A stretch of 64,000 bases of DNA from positions 1,860,001 to 1,924,000 of the forward strand of contig NZ_CP117029.1 of assembly GCF_028551255.1 (NCBI RefSeq), given 5' to 3'. The position numbers and the translations under genes were made by a program. Below the pieces are notes generated by a model. That model did no database searches. It saw only the letters and a program-made list of their open reading frames with translations, and was not told the DNA's origin. Source of the stretch: Vibrio tubiashii. GTDB lineage: Bacteria; Pseudomonadota; Gammaproteobacteria; Enterobacterales; Vibrionaceae. This document shows positions 1 through 7,580 of this stretch, one piece after another. Position 1 is the first letter of the stretch. The number at the start of each line of letters is the position of its first letter.

Positions 1-1314
1 ACCAAAGCCCGGTTCACTTTCTATTTCAAAGTCACCACCGATAAACTCAACTCGCTCACGCATATTGCGCAGCCCGATACCACTTTTTCGCAGCGATGTG
101 TTTACATCAAAGCCCACGCCATCATCGCGAATAATCAGCTGAAGCATATTACCCATCTGATGCAATATCACGCTTACTGTATTGGCATGGGCGTGTTTTT
201 CGATGTTAGTCAATGATTCTTGAGCAACGCGATACAAAGTGGTCGCTACTTCTGATTTTAGTTTTCCTGGCTGAGTCGTCAAAGAGGCTTCCACCTCAAC
301 GCCAGAGTGTGATTTAAAATCTTGCAGTAAGGTGTTCATGGCGGCTTGTAAGCCAATGTCATCGAGTGCGCTCGGGCGTAGATTATGAGAAATATGCCTC
401 ACTTCATTAATCGCTGTCATCAAGGATTGTTGAGACTTAGCTAAATGCTGTTGCAAGGGTGCGTCCGTAATCTTGCTTGATAGCAGCTCTAAATGGCATT
501 TACTCGACACTAACAACTGATTGATTCCGTCATGCAGTTCGCGTGCTAGATGTTTCTTTTCGTCTTCCTGAAACATCACTGTTTTGTGGGCTAACTCTTT
601 TAAACTTCTATCTGCCAAACGATGTTCATGCAGGTTCACCGCTAACGTGATAACCACGATCACCCCTACCGTCACTATCATAATCACGATCACCGAGAAG
701 AAGGTGGTTTCGATGTTTCGATTCACTTCAGACTTAAGATTCGCGACCTCATAGGTGATATCTTCAATGTATAAGCCAGTGCCGATCATCCAATTCCATT
801 TATCGAGCCATGCAGCGTAACTTAATTTAGTCACATTTTCCCCGGTAGAGGGTTTCTGCCACAGGTAGCGATGAAACCCACCACCACTTTGCGCTTGATG
901 CAATAGCGCCTCTATCAGCAAGTCGCCATTTTCATCCTGAAGATCGATCAAATTTCTACCAATTAGGTCAGGCATAATCGGGTGAACTAGGTTGGTTCCT
1001 TGCTCGTCATAAGCGAAGAAATAGCCGTCTTTATCTTTACCATAGCGAAGCTTCGACAACACCGCTTTGACTTGCTGTTTCGCAGTCTCTTCATCAAGGC
1101 TCTCATCATTGTAGATGTGTGAAATCGCATCAAATGCCAAATCTACGTGATCTTTGAGTGCCGTTTCCTTAGAGCGAATCAACCCGTCTTCAAAAATTTG
1201 AATCTCTTTTTCACCTAACGTTTTCGCCTGATGAATCGAAATCCAACTGGTTAACGCAGTAACCAACAGTAAAGGCAGCAGGCTAAGTAGTATTAGTTTG
1301 GCTTGTAGAGGCAT
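1..1314 (-). CDS. Cache-domain sensor histidine kinase of the NarL type (C-terminus cut by window edge)
   Basis: The first 438 codons are in the window; the stop lies beyond base 1. Residues about 7-24 form a first membrane helix. A periplasmic region follows with the sCache_2-like motif KDKDGYFFAYDEQG (94-106), and a second membrane helix spans about 205-227. The cytoplasmic part has a HisKA_3 H-box, ARELHDGINQLL (phospho-acceptor His261), an N-box NIEKHAHA, G1 DDGVGF and G2 GIGLRNMRER. This is the architecture of kinases that pair with LuxR/NarL-type response regulators. The partner is probably just left of the window. The kinase reads in the same direction as the TRAP genes behind it, so sensing of the transported organic acid is the likely role (inference). 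The ATG is preceded by a GGGGGAAAGGG stretch. Confidence 0.9.
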   Translation of the reverse strand, partial: MPLQAKLILLSLLPLLLVTALTSWISIHQAKTLGEKEIQIFEDGLIRSKETALKDHVDLAFDAISHIYNDESLDEETAKQQVKAVLSKLRYGKDKDGYFFAYDEQGTNLVHPIMPDLIGRNLIDLQDENGDLLIEALLHQAQSGGGFHRYLWQKPSTGENVTKLSYAAWLDKWNWMIGTGLYIEDITYEVANLKSEVNRNIETTFFSVIVIMIVTVGVIVVITLAVNLHEHRLADRSLKELAHKTVMFQEDEKKHLARELHDGINQLLVSSKCHLELLSSKITDAPLQQHLAKSQQSLMTAINEVRHISHNLRPSALDDIGLQAAMNTLLQDFKSHSGVEVEASLTTQPGKLKSEVATTLYRVAQESLTNIEKHAHANTVSVILHQMGNMLQLIIRDDGVGFDVNTSLRKSGIGLRNMRERVEFIGGDFEIESEPGFG

Positions 1315-1340
1315 CCCTTTCCCCCAATGACAACAGAGGC

Positions 1341-1368
1341 TGCTCACCGAATGGCAAGCAGCCCCACT
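1341..1368 (-). terminator. Hairpin between TRAP large permease and sensor kinase
   Basis: On the minus strand a GGCTGCT / AGCAGCC stem encloses a small inner stem. Only a weak U-rich stretch follows (TCTGTTGTC). It may be a partial terminator or a processing site that lowers kinase expression relative to the transporter. Confidence 0.4.
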
Positions 1369-1403
1369 TTAACAGGAGTTGTTAATATTACGTAACTAAA
1401 GGA

Positions 1404-2687
1404 TCACATTCCGTAGAATTCAGGGAACACGAGCAGCGAAGCGAGTACCAGAATCTGAATCGCGATAAATGGCATCACACCTCGGTAAATATCTCTTGTC
1501 GTCACACCTTTTGGTGCCACCCCTTTCAAGTAGAATAAGCTGAAACCAAACGGTGGGGTCAAGAAGGAAGTTTGTAGGTTCATTGCAATCAGAATCGCAA
1601 ACCACGTCATGTTAATACCCATGATCTCAGCCACTGGTGCAAGTATTGGCACGATGATGAAACAGATCTCGACGAAATCGATAAAGAAGCCAAGGATCAG
1701 AATCACAAGCATTGTGATAATTAAGAAGCCCCACTTCTCGCCCGGAATCTGTAGCATCCATTCTTCGACTAAGTAATCACCACCTGTATAGGTAAATGCC
1801 ATAGAGAAGGCCGTTGCACCGAGTAGAATAGCGAATACCATCGCTGTTACTTTAACCGTCTCTTTTGATGCCTCATACACCATCGACCAACTAAATTGAC
1901 GGTACAAGATCGCTAGCACAATCGCACCCGCACCACCTAAAGCAGCAGACTCTGTCGGCGTTGCTACACCGGCAAAAATGGAACCCAGTACCACGACAAT
2001 CAGTGCTAGTGGTGGAACAACCGCTTTTAGCGCTGCAATGATTTCTTGCTTACGGCTTAAGTTGCCATCACTTGGCATTGGTTGCGCTGCTTCAGGGTTA
2101 AGTTTGGCGTAGATAAGGATATAAACCACATAGGCACCAACCAGAACTAGCCCTGGCCAAACCGCTGCTTGGAATAGGTCACCGACTGGCACACCCAAAA
2201 CATCGCCGAGCAAGATAAGGACAATAGAAGGTGGAATTATTTGACCCAAAGTACCTGACGCACAAATAGTGCCGCACGCTAACCCTTTGTCGTAGTTGTA
2301 TTTAAGCATCACTGGCAACGAGATAAGCCCCATAGCCACCACCGATGCGCCAACAACGCCAGTTGATGCAGCAAGAAGCGCCCCAACCAAAACCGTTGAA
2401 ATGGCTAAACCACCTCTTACGCCGCCAAACAGTTTGCCCATAGACTCTAACAACTGTTCCGCTAATCGAGTCTTTTGCAGAACCAAGCCCATGAATACAA
2501 ACAGCGGCACTGCCATAAGTACGGTGTTTTCCATGATGGACTGGATACGGTAAGGCATGAAAGCAAACATATCCATGCCTTCTGCCCAAACACCAAAAAT
2601 TAACGCGATACCACCGAAGGTAAACGCAACGGGAAAGCCAAGTAGCAGTGCAAACAAGGCGACGAAAAACATTACTATACCGACCAT
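1404..2687 (-). CDS. dctM: TRAP transporter large permease (DctM family)
   Basis: This 427-residue protein is hydrophobic throughout, with about a dozen membrane helices. It has the DctM hallmarks: an N-terminal LLLGFPVAFTFGG helix, TGVVGASVVAMGLISLPVML, CASGTLGQIIPPSIVLILLG and a C-terminal TSFLTPPFGFSLFYLKG. It is the Na+-coupled translocation subunit of a tripartite ATP-independent transporter in the inner membrane. A strong GGAGG lies six bases before the ATG. It starts 12 bp after dctQ on the same strand, so the two are co-transcribed. Its length is normal for the family. The substrate cannot be read from this subunit. Confidence 0.96.
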   Translation of the reverse strand: MVGIVMFFVALFALLLGFPVAFTFGGIALIFGVWAEGMDMFAFMPYRIQSIMENTVLMAVPLFVFMGLVLQKTRLAEQLLESMGKLFGGVRGGLAISTVLVGALLAASTGVVGASVVAMGLISLPVMLKYNYDKGLACGTICASGTLGQIIPPSIVLILLGDVLGVPVGDLFQAAVWPGLVLVGAYVVYILIYAKLNPEAAQPMPSDGNLSRKQEIIAALKAVVPPLALIVVVLGSIFAGVATPTESAALGGAGAIVLAILYRQFSWSMVYEASKETVKVTAMVFAILLGATAFSMAFTYTGGDYLVEEWMLQIPGEKWGFLIITMLVILILGFFIDFVEICFIIVPILAPVAEIMGINMTWFAILIAMNLQTSFLTPPFGFSLFYLKGVAPKGVTTRDIYRGVMPFIAIQILVLASLLVFPEFYGM

Positions 2688-2699
2688 TTTTAGCCTCCT

Positions 2700-3233
2700 T
2701 TATTTGCGTTCTTGCGAGTAGACAAGGTGTGGATTGACGATTCTATTTAACGAGTGCAGCAGTAATCCGACGCCGCTGATTGCCATAAAGAAAAATGACA
2801 GCGGTATCATTGCTTTAATGATCCAGCGGTAAGGTAAGCCACCCGGGTCACCTGAAGTTTCGCCTAATGCATAGCTCTCTTTAGCAAAATCGATCCCGTA
2901 GTAAGCTACCAATAAGCAAAACGGTAAAAGAAATATAAGAGTTCCAAGTAAATCGATAATCGCTTGAGCCTTATTCGAGAGACGTTCATAGAAGAGATCG
3001 ACTCGGACATGGCCGCCTGCTTTTACTGCGTAAGGAACACCAAGTAGGAATACTGCTGAGAACAGATGCCACTCCATTTCCTGAAACGCGATAGAAACGT
3101 CGTTAAACACATAACGCATCACAACGTCGTAGACGACATTCGCCAGTAGCAAGATAAATAATATGCTTGATAACCACCCTAGGAAGTCACCAAAGCGATT
3201 AAATACTCGCTCGATATAGATTAGGCTTCTCAT
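2700..3233 (-). CDS. dctQ: TRAP transporter small permease (DctQ family)
   Basis: A 177-residue protein with four predicted membrane helices and the DctQ signature VVMRYVFNDVSIAFQEMEWHLF, followed by GGHVRVDLFYERLS. DctQ proteins support the large permease in the inner membrane and are required for uptake by TRAP systems. It sits between dctP and dctM, with 12 bp to dctM and 111 bp to dctP. The wide gap to dctP contains two hairpins, which fits the usual higher level of the binding protein. Confidence 0.95.
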   Translation of the reverse strand: MRSLIYIERVFNRFGDFLGWLSSILFILLLANVVYDVVMRYVFNDVSIAFQEMEWHLFSAVFLLGVPYAVKAGGHVRVDLFYERLSNKAQAIIDLLGTLIFLLPFCLLVAYYGIDFAKESYALGETSGDPGGLPYRWIIKAMIPLSFFFMAISGVGLLLHSLNRIVNPHLVYSQERK

Positions 3234-3259
3234 TCCCTACTCCATGGAATTTTGAATAT

Positions 3260-3334
3260 GCGCCACTATGAGTTTGTGGCGCTTTATAAAACAAATTTTC
3301 TTGGGCTTCGAGATAGGTGACAATGTCACCTATC
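3260..3334. promoter_or_regulatory. Two intergenic hairpins between dctP and dctQ
   Basis: Two strong inverted repeats fill the dctP-dctQ gap: GCGCCAC/GTGGCGC at 3260-3282, and a perfect 10-bp dyad GATAGGTGAC aat GTCACCTATC at 3312-3334. Neither is followed by a U-tract in the direction of transcription. They are better explained as mRNA-stabilising or processing elements that raise dctP mRNA over dctQM mRNA. Confidence 0.6.
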
Positions 3335-3344
3335 TTATTTATTG

Positions 3345-4439
3345 TTATTGAGCTTGGCTGTTTAGATACGCGCGGTGAGAAATATCAGTCCACGAGCGTA
3401 CTTGCTTGAGGTAATCAGCTTGAGATTTTTGAATCTCTTTCGCTAACTCATCTTTCTCTGCATGTTTCGCTAGCAGACGATCATTTGCTTCACGAAGTGC
3501 GTTCATCACTTCTGGCGGGAAGTCTTTAACTTGAACATCAGGGTATTCTGACTTAATAGATACCCAGTTCTTGCCACTTTCGTGAGTCGCTTGAGTGTAC
3601 ATATCGTAAGCGGCGGTACGCATTGCGACACGTAGAATTTCACGAAGATCTTCTGGAAGACGCTCATAGGTACGCTTGTTAACTAGGAACTGCAGCTCTG
3701 AACCTGGCTCATGCCAACCTGTGTAGTAGTAAGGTGCAATTTTGTGGAAGCCCATACGAAGGTCAAGAGATGGACCTACCCACTCCAGTGCATCAATTGT
3801 ACGACGTTCTAGAGAAGTATAAAGCTCACCCGGTGCAATGTTGGTTGGTTTAGCGCCTAACTCTGCCAAGATCTCTCCCGCGAAACCAGGGATACGCATT
3901 TTCAGACCCTGTAAATCTTCAACCGAGTTGATCTCTTTTTGGAACCAACCACCCATCTGGATATCGGTGTTACCACCTGGGAAAGAAAGAAGGTTGTGTG
4001 GAGAGTAAACTTGCTCCATCAGCTCCATACCACCACCGTGATAGAACCATGCATATTGCTCTGCTGGGGTCATACCAAATGGCATAGATGTGAAATAAAG
4101 CGTGTTCGGTACTTTACCTTTCCAGTAGTAAGAACCAGAGTGACCTAGGTCGTACTGCCCTGATTTCACCATATCGAAAATACCGAGCGGCGCTTTGTGT
4201 TTATTTGCCGAGTCGATACGAATTTGCAATCGACCATTAGACATTTTCTCTGCCATTGCGGCCATGTTCTTAGTCGCATCACCGAATACTGGGAAGTTTG
4301 GTCCCCAAGTTTCAGCTAGCTTCAAGCGATACACTTTTTCAGCTGCAGTAGCCGAAGTCGCTGCCATAACCAAAGCAGCCGCCATCGCGGTTCCTTTTAA
4401 CACTCTTTTTAGAGATTGTTTGATAAGACTCATGTTCAC
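3345..4439 (-). CDS. dctP: TRAP transporter substrate-binding protein (DctP superfamily, TakP-like)
   Basis: A 364-residue periplasmic protein with a Sec signal peptide ending near ATSATAAEK. The body matches DctP-type binding proteins, in particular the TakP/FcbT-like branch: QMGGWFQKEI, GLKMRIPGFAGEIL, then DALEWVGPSLDLRMGF and YYYTGWHEPGSELQF. In TakP, a Gln and a Trp/Glu pair coordinate Na+ and a 2-oxo acid, and the Q and EW residues of these motifs are present here. A 2-oxo or other small organic acid is therefore the likely ligand (inference). It is the first gene of dctPQM. The leader carries two TACGTA boxes that could bind the LuxR-type partner of the downstream kinase. Confidence 0.93.
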   Translation of the reverse strand: MNMSLIKQSLKRVLKGTAMAAALVMAATSATAAEKVYRLKLAETWGPNFPVFGDATKNMAAMAEKMSNGRLQIRIDSANKHKAPLGIFDMVKSGQYDLGHSGSYYWKGKVPNTLYFTSMPFGMTPAEQYAWFYHGGGMELMEQVYSPHNLLSFPGGNTDIQMGGWFQKEINSVEDLQGLKMRIPGFAGEILAELGAKPTNIAPGELYTSLERRTIDALEWVGPSLDLRMGFHKIAPYYYTGWHEPGSELQFLVNKRTYERLPEDLREILRVAMRTAAYDMYTQATHESGKNWVSIKSEYPDVQVKDFPPEVMNALREANDRLLAKHAEKDELAKEIQKSQADYLKQVRSWTDISHRAYLNSQAQ

Positions 4440-4741
4440 GTCCTTTGTTAACGGGTCATACCTTTATAGGCATGTTCTATTTCTCATACAGAGTGGTTCA
4501 TCAATAACCAATATGAAATAGGCGCGAACACGGACTGGTTTTAACAACTAAGCTGACGTATAGACGAAAGAATTACGTAGTAATACGTAGGAAATATGAC
4601 AACCAGAATCTTTTAGCTAAATAAATCAGCTAGATACAAACAACCACTAAGGTTGACGCTTACAGATTATACTTAGTTATGTGCACAGGAAGGAATTGAT
4701 GAAAAATGTGACAAAAGTATTAAACATAATTTATAGAAATG
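4440..4741. other. Non-coding region upstream of dctP
   Basis: No ORF with a ribosome site was found here. The stretch is AT-rich and holds the dctP promoter region, including the TACGTA pair. Its right end is the downstream side of the terminator of the H1-like gene. Confidence 0.6.
4574..4589. promoter_or_regulatory. Tandem TACGTA boxes upstream of dctP
   Basis: TACGTA occurs at 4574-4579 and again at 4584-4589, ten bases apart, about 135 bp before the dctP start. A third copy within TTACGTAA is at 1388-1395, just ahead of the kinase gene. Short TAC..TA palindromes spaced one helical turn apart are typical of LuxR/NarL-type regulators. No experiment supports this assignment. Confidence 0.35.
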
Positions 4742-4766
4742 AAAAAGCCCCGACACTGTCGAGGCT
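4742..4766 (-). terminator. Rho-independent terminator of the H1-like gene
   Basis: On the minus strand an AGCCTCGACA stem (one mismatch) is closed by a short loop and followed by TTTTTC, 44 bp beyond the stop of the 4810-5184 gene. Confidence 0.8.
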
Positions 4767-4809
4767 CTGAAGGTGCTAGGATCCAATTAAATGGATTTGC
4801 TAGTGGCAA

Positions 4810-5184
4810 TTAAACTGCTTTATAGATAACTTTGTTGCCAGCTAGTTGCTCTTTAACCACTAGGTTTTCTTCTAGAAGTTTCTTAAGAGCGCCTGTTGCC
4901 CAAGATGCTGCTTTAGCGTCTTCTTGACCAGCCGCTAGGCCGATACCTTTCGGGTTGATACCTTCAGCGTTGTTAACAACGATATCTAGAACTTGTTGCT
5001 GCTTTGGAGTAAGCGCAACGTCAGTTGTTTTAGCTGCTGCTACAACTTTCTCCGCTGCTGGTTTTACAGCTACTTTCTTCTCAACTGCAGGCTTAGCTTT
5101 CTTTGTCGCTTCAACGTTCGCAACTGTCGCTTTAATGCGTTTTTGCAGTTTAAGCTGCACTTTACGCTTATGAGCAAGTCTCAT
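4810..5184 (-). CDS. Small basic protein, histone-H1-like tail with C-terminal winged-helix-like domain
   Basis: A 124-residue protein starting MRLAHKRKVQLKLQKR. The first ~60 residues are rich in Lys, Ala and Val (KKAKPAVEKKVAVKPAAEK) and resemble a disordered DNA- or RNA-binding tail. The C-terminal ~65 residues (LTPKQQQVLDIVVNNAEGINPKG..., then LKKLLEENLVVKE) look like a compact helix-turn-helix fold. An in-frame ATG 15 bases upstream (5199) is possible, but the GGAG motif sits between the two and is correctly spaced only for 5184. It is monocistronic with its own terminator. The fold is an inference from the residue pattern; a nucleoid-associated or RNA-binding role is possible but unproven. 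Confidence 0.75.
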   Translation of the reverse strand: MRLAHKRKVQLKLQKRIKATVANVEATKKAKPAVEKKVAVKPAAEKVVAAAKTTDVALTPKQQQVLDIVVNNAEGINPKGIGLAAGQEDAKAASWATGALKKLLEENLVVKEQLAGNKVIYKAV

Positions 5185-5405
5185 CGAGTATTTCTCCATT
5201 TCACTGCATACGGAGCAGTGGTGAAAATTTGAAGCGCGATTTATACCAAAAATTTGCTCGCATTTACAGGGTATGAGCGGCTTTATGCCACAAAAATACG
5301 CGATACAGCGACATGCGACTACAATTTAATCAATAACCCAAGTGATCGAATCTTCAACTACTGATTATATAAACAGATGTATTTGTTGTTGTGAGAAAAG
5401 CCTGT

Positions 5406-6074
5406 ATGCAAACCGTACACCTAACCAATCAACCCTTTGTTTTTTCATCTATCACAGTGAGATGGCTGAGTGGAATTTTCACGATTGGCTGTCTGTTTTT
5501 GCTACTTTACGCACCAGGTTGGCAACAAGCTCTACTGACCGCCGTCGCTGTCGCGGCACTGATTGGGTTTGGCTATGTGCTCATTTTAAAAAGCACCGTC
5601 AAGTTCACCCTCACCGCAACCCATTTTCAGCAACATTTGTTCAAGGGAGGTTGGGTTATACAGTGGAGCAACGTGCAAAAGATTGGTATTTGTACCTATG
5701 AGCAAGATGGATGGCATCAACCTTTACCTTGGATTGGCATTAAACTCAAACACTACTCACCCTACTTAACCAGTATCTGCCCGCGGATTGCTACGGAAAT
5801 CTTACTCAGTCAGCGTGCGCTTTTATACCTTGGCGCTCGTCAACATCAGCAAGGCGAGCAGTTCGAAGACATCGTGCTCGACTCACACGCCTATCGCAAT
5901 TCTGACGGAAAAGAGTTTAAAGGGCTGTTAGCCATGTTAGCGAACAGAATGAGATATCAGCGAGAGTATTATGACTATGATATTTTTATCTCAGCCAATG
6001 ATCTTGACCGCTCGCCAGAAGAGTTTGTTGGCTTAGTGCGCCGATATCTCGCAGCGGCGGAAACTGAGGTATAA
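5406..6074 (+). CDS. DUF2982-type inner-membrane protein
   Basis: A 222-residue protein with two adjacent membrane helices (WLSGIFTIGCLFLLLYAPGW and LLTAVAVAALIGFGYVLIL), followed by a cytoplasmic domain ending in DRSPEEFVGLVRRYL. The pattern is that of the gammaproteobacterial DUF2982 family; I assign it from memory of that family. An in-frame GTG 15 bases upstream (5391) could also start it. ATG 5406 is preferred because GTGAGAAAAG lies before it as a weak ribosome site. It converges with gloC; the hairpin between them lies right after its stop. No function is known. Confidence 0.75.
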   Translation: MQTVHLTNQPFVFSSITVRWLSGIFTIGCLFLLLYAPGWQQALLTAVAVAALIGFGYVLILKSTVKFTLTATHFQQHLFKGGWVIQWSNVQKIGICTYEQDGWHQPLPWIGIKLKHYSPYLTSICPRIATEILLSQRALLYLGARQHQQGEQFEDIVLDSHAYRNSDGKEFKGLLAMLANRMRYQREYYDYDIFISANDLDRSPEEFVGLVRRYLAAAETEV

Positions 6075-6077
6075 AAA

Positions 6078-6096
6078 AGGCCACAAAAAGTGGCCT
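6078..6096 (-). terminator. Terminator of gloC, shared with the convergent gene
   Basis: A GGCCAC aaaaa GTGGCC hairpin. On the minus strand it is followed by TTTTTT, making a good gloC terminator. On the plus strand the U-tract is poor. It begins within five bases of the stop codon of the convergent gene. Confidence 0.8.
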
Positions 6097-6120
6097 AGTT
6101 CGAAGTCTCATTTCTACTGT

Positions 6121-6777
6121 TTAATACAGAGGCATTTCATCGGCAACAAATGGGTTTGATGCGCGCTCACGACCAAAGGTTGACTCTGGTCCGTGTCCTG
6201 GCACGAAGCGAACTTCACTACCTAGCGGCCATAACTTACCTTTAATCGAAGCAATCAGAGTATCGAAGTCACCTTTAGGGAAATCGGTACGACCAACAGA
6301 GCCGTTAAACAGAACATCACCAACAAAAGCGAGCTTAGATTCCTCGCTAAATAGAACCACATGACCTGGCGTGTGACCCGGCGTATGAATAACATCCATA
6401 ACCTGATTACCAAACGTGACTTGATCACCATCGTTTAGCCATTGGTTTGGTTCAAAAGCTTCTGTTAGTGGGAAGCCAAACATCTGGCTCTGCCCCTCTA
6501 GGCCTTGTAGCCAAAAGTTATCATCCTTATGTGGACCGACGATTTCCACACCCCCTAACTCACGAGACAAAGGCTCTGTTCCGCCAACATGGTCAAGGTG
6601 GCCGTGAGTTAACACTAGGTTGACGACTTTAACACCAAGCTCTTTGATCAGCATTGCTAGCTGTTTAACATCACCACCGGGATCGACAACTATGCCTTCC
6701 ATGGTTTCATCACACCAAACAATGGAGCAGTTCTGAGAAAAAGAAGTAACAGGAACGACTTGGTACTTAAGTGACAT
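6121..6777 (-). CDS. gloC: Hydroxyacylglutathione hydrolase GloC (glyoxalase II-like metallo-beta-lactamase fold)
   Basis: A 218-residue protein that aligns closely with E. coli YcbL/GloC: the PVTSFSQNCSIVWCDE start, the zinc-binding motif THGHLDH (His58, His60, Asp62, His63), HTPGHTPGHVV and VRFVPGHGP. GloC hydrolyses S-lactoylglutathione to D-lactate in methylglyoxal detoxification, in the cytoplasm. It lies in the same order as in E. coli behind ycbK (mepK) and ycbB (ldtD), on the same strand, but with a 77-bp gap, so it may have its own promoter. Confidence 0.94.
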   Translation of the reverse strand: MSLKYQVVPVTSFSQNCSIVWCDETMEGIVVDPGGDVKQLAMLIKELGVKVVNLVLTHGHLDHVGGTEPLSRELGGVEIVGPHKDDNFWLQGLEGQSQMFGFPLTEAFEPNQWLNDGDQVTFGNQVMDVIHTPGHTPGHVVLFSEESKLAFVGDVLFNGSVGRTDFPKGDFDTLIASIKGKLWPLGSEVRFVPGHGPESTFGRERASNPFVADEMPLY

Positions 6778-6854
6778 AGCTTAACCTTGATATAAATCTA
6801 AACTGGCTGAACTATGACACTTGCTTTCCATTTTGACAACTCTGAACAAGAAGT

Positions 6855-7397
6855 TTACGCCCAGTAGCGAACTGGTCCTGTATCGATGTGAACGAAGTTA
6901 CTCTTTGGATAATAACCAACCCCGCCAAACTTAAGCTCACGTGCGACATCTCGAATTTGTTTTAGGTTCACTCCGTCAAGACGAAAATCTATCGCTTGAC
7001 CTAGCATGTGGTAGCTCTTCTTTGCCACACCGCTCGACTTGCCACGTAGCGCCTCGTTTGTCGCTGGTGAACGATAACCGGAAATGATCTGTACTTCAGC
7101 TTCGACGCCAAGTTCTTTTTGAATTTGGCTGATGTGATCGAACAAGCGCTTGTCCATCGCGTGCACTTCGTTGCGTCTAAAGTCACGGCATAGATGATTC
7201 AAACGACCAAGCTCTTTGTCGATATAGTTGCTGCCATCGAAATAACACGTTTCAAGCGCTTCGCGGGTATGTAGGTTGGTTAAGGCTAATGAGCGAGGTT
7301 GATCAGGATAAGATGCCCAAGCCACACTTGGCGCGCAACTCGCTACGACTAAACCACTTCCGGCTAGCTTAATAAAATCTCGTCGGGATAATGCCAC
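6855..7397 (-). CDS. mepK: Murein DD-endopeptidase MepK (YcbK, peptidase M15 type)
   Basis: A 180-residue protein with a twin-arginine signal (SRRDFIKLAGSGLVVAS) and a Cys at the end of the hydrophobic stretch. The mature domain has the zinc-peptidase triad expected for this family: His130 and Asp137 in YHMLGQAIDF, and His170 in NFVHIDTG. SGYRSPATN is also conserved. E. coli MepK cleaves mDap-mDap (3-3) cross-links, the bonds made by L,D-transpeptidases. The neighbouring ldtD makes exactly that bond, so the pair builds and cuts the same cross-link. Export is by Tat, as inferred from the RR motif. Confidence 0.93.
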   Translation of the reverse strand: MALSRRDFIKLAGSGLVVASCAPSVAWASYPDQPRSLALTNLHTREALETCYFDGSNYIDKELGRLNHLCRDFRRNEVHAMDKRLFDHISQIQKELGVEAEVQIISGYRSPATNEALRGKSSGVAKKSYHMLGQAIDFRLDGVNLKQIRDVARELKFGGVGYYPKSNFVHIDTGPVRYWA

Positions 7398-7580
7398 TTT
7401 AAATTTCCTTCACAATGTTGTTGCCCTAACGTGTCAAACGGCGACACTACCGAACTCTATTGTGAAGTGCAAATGCATAAAACATGCTCAAAGTCGCATT
7501 GTATTCGCTATTTTTTGCTTAACTATTGAACCTATTAATAAAATTGTTTTTGGAAAATAAACGTAAAGAGTCTGTCAATT

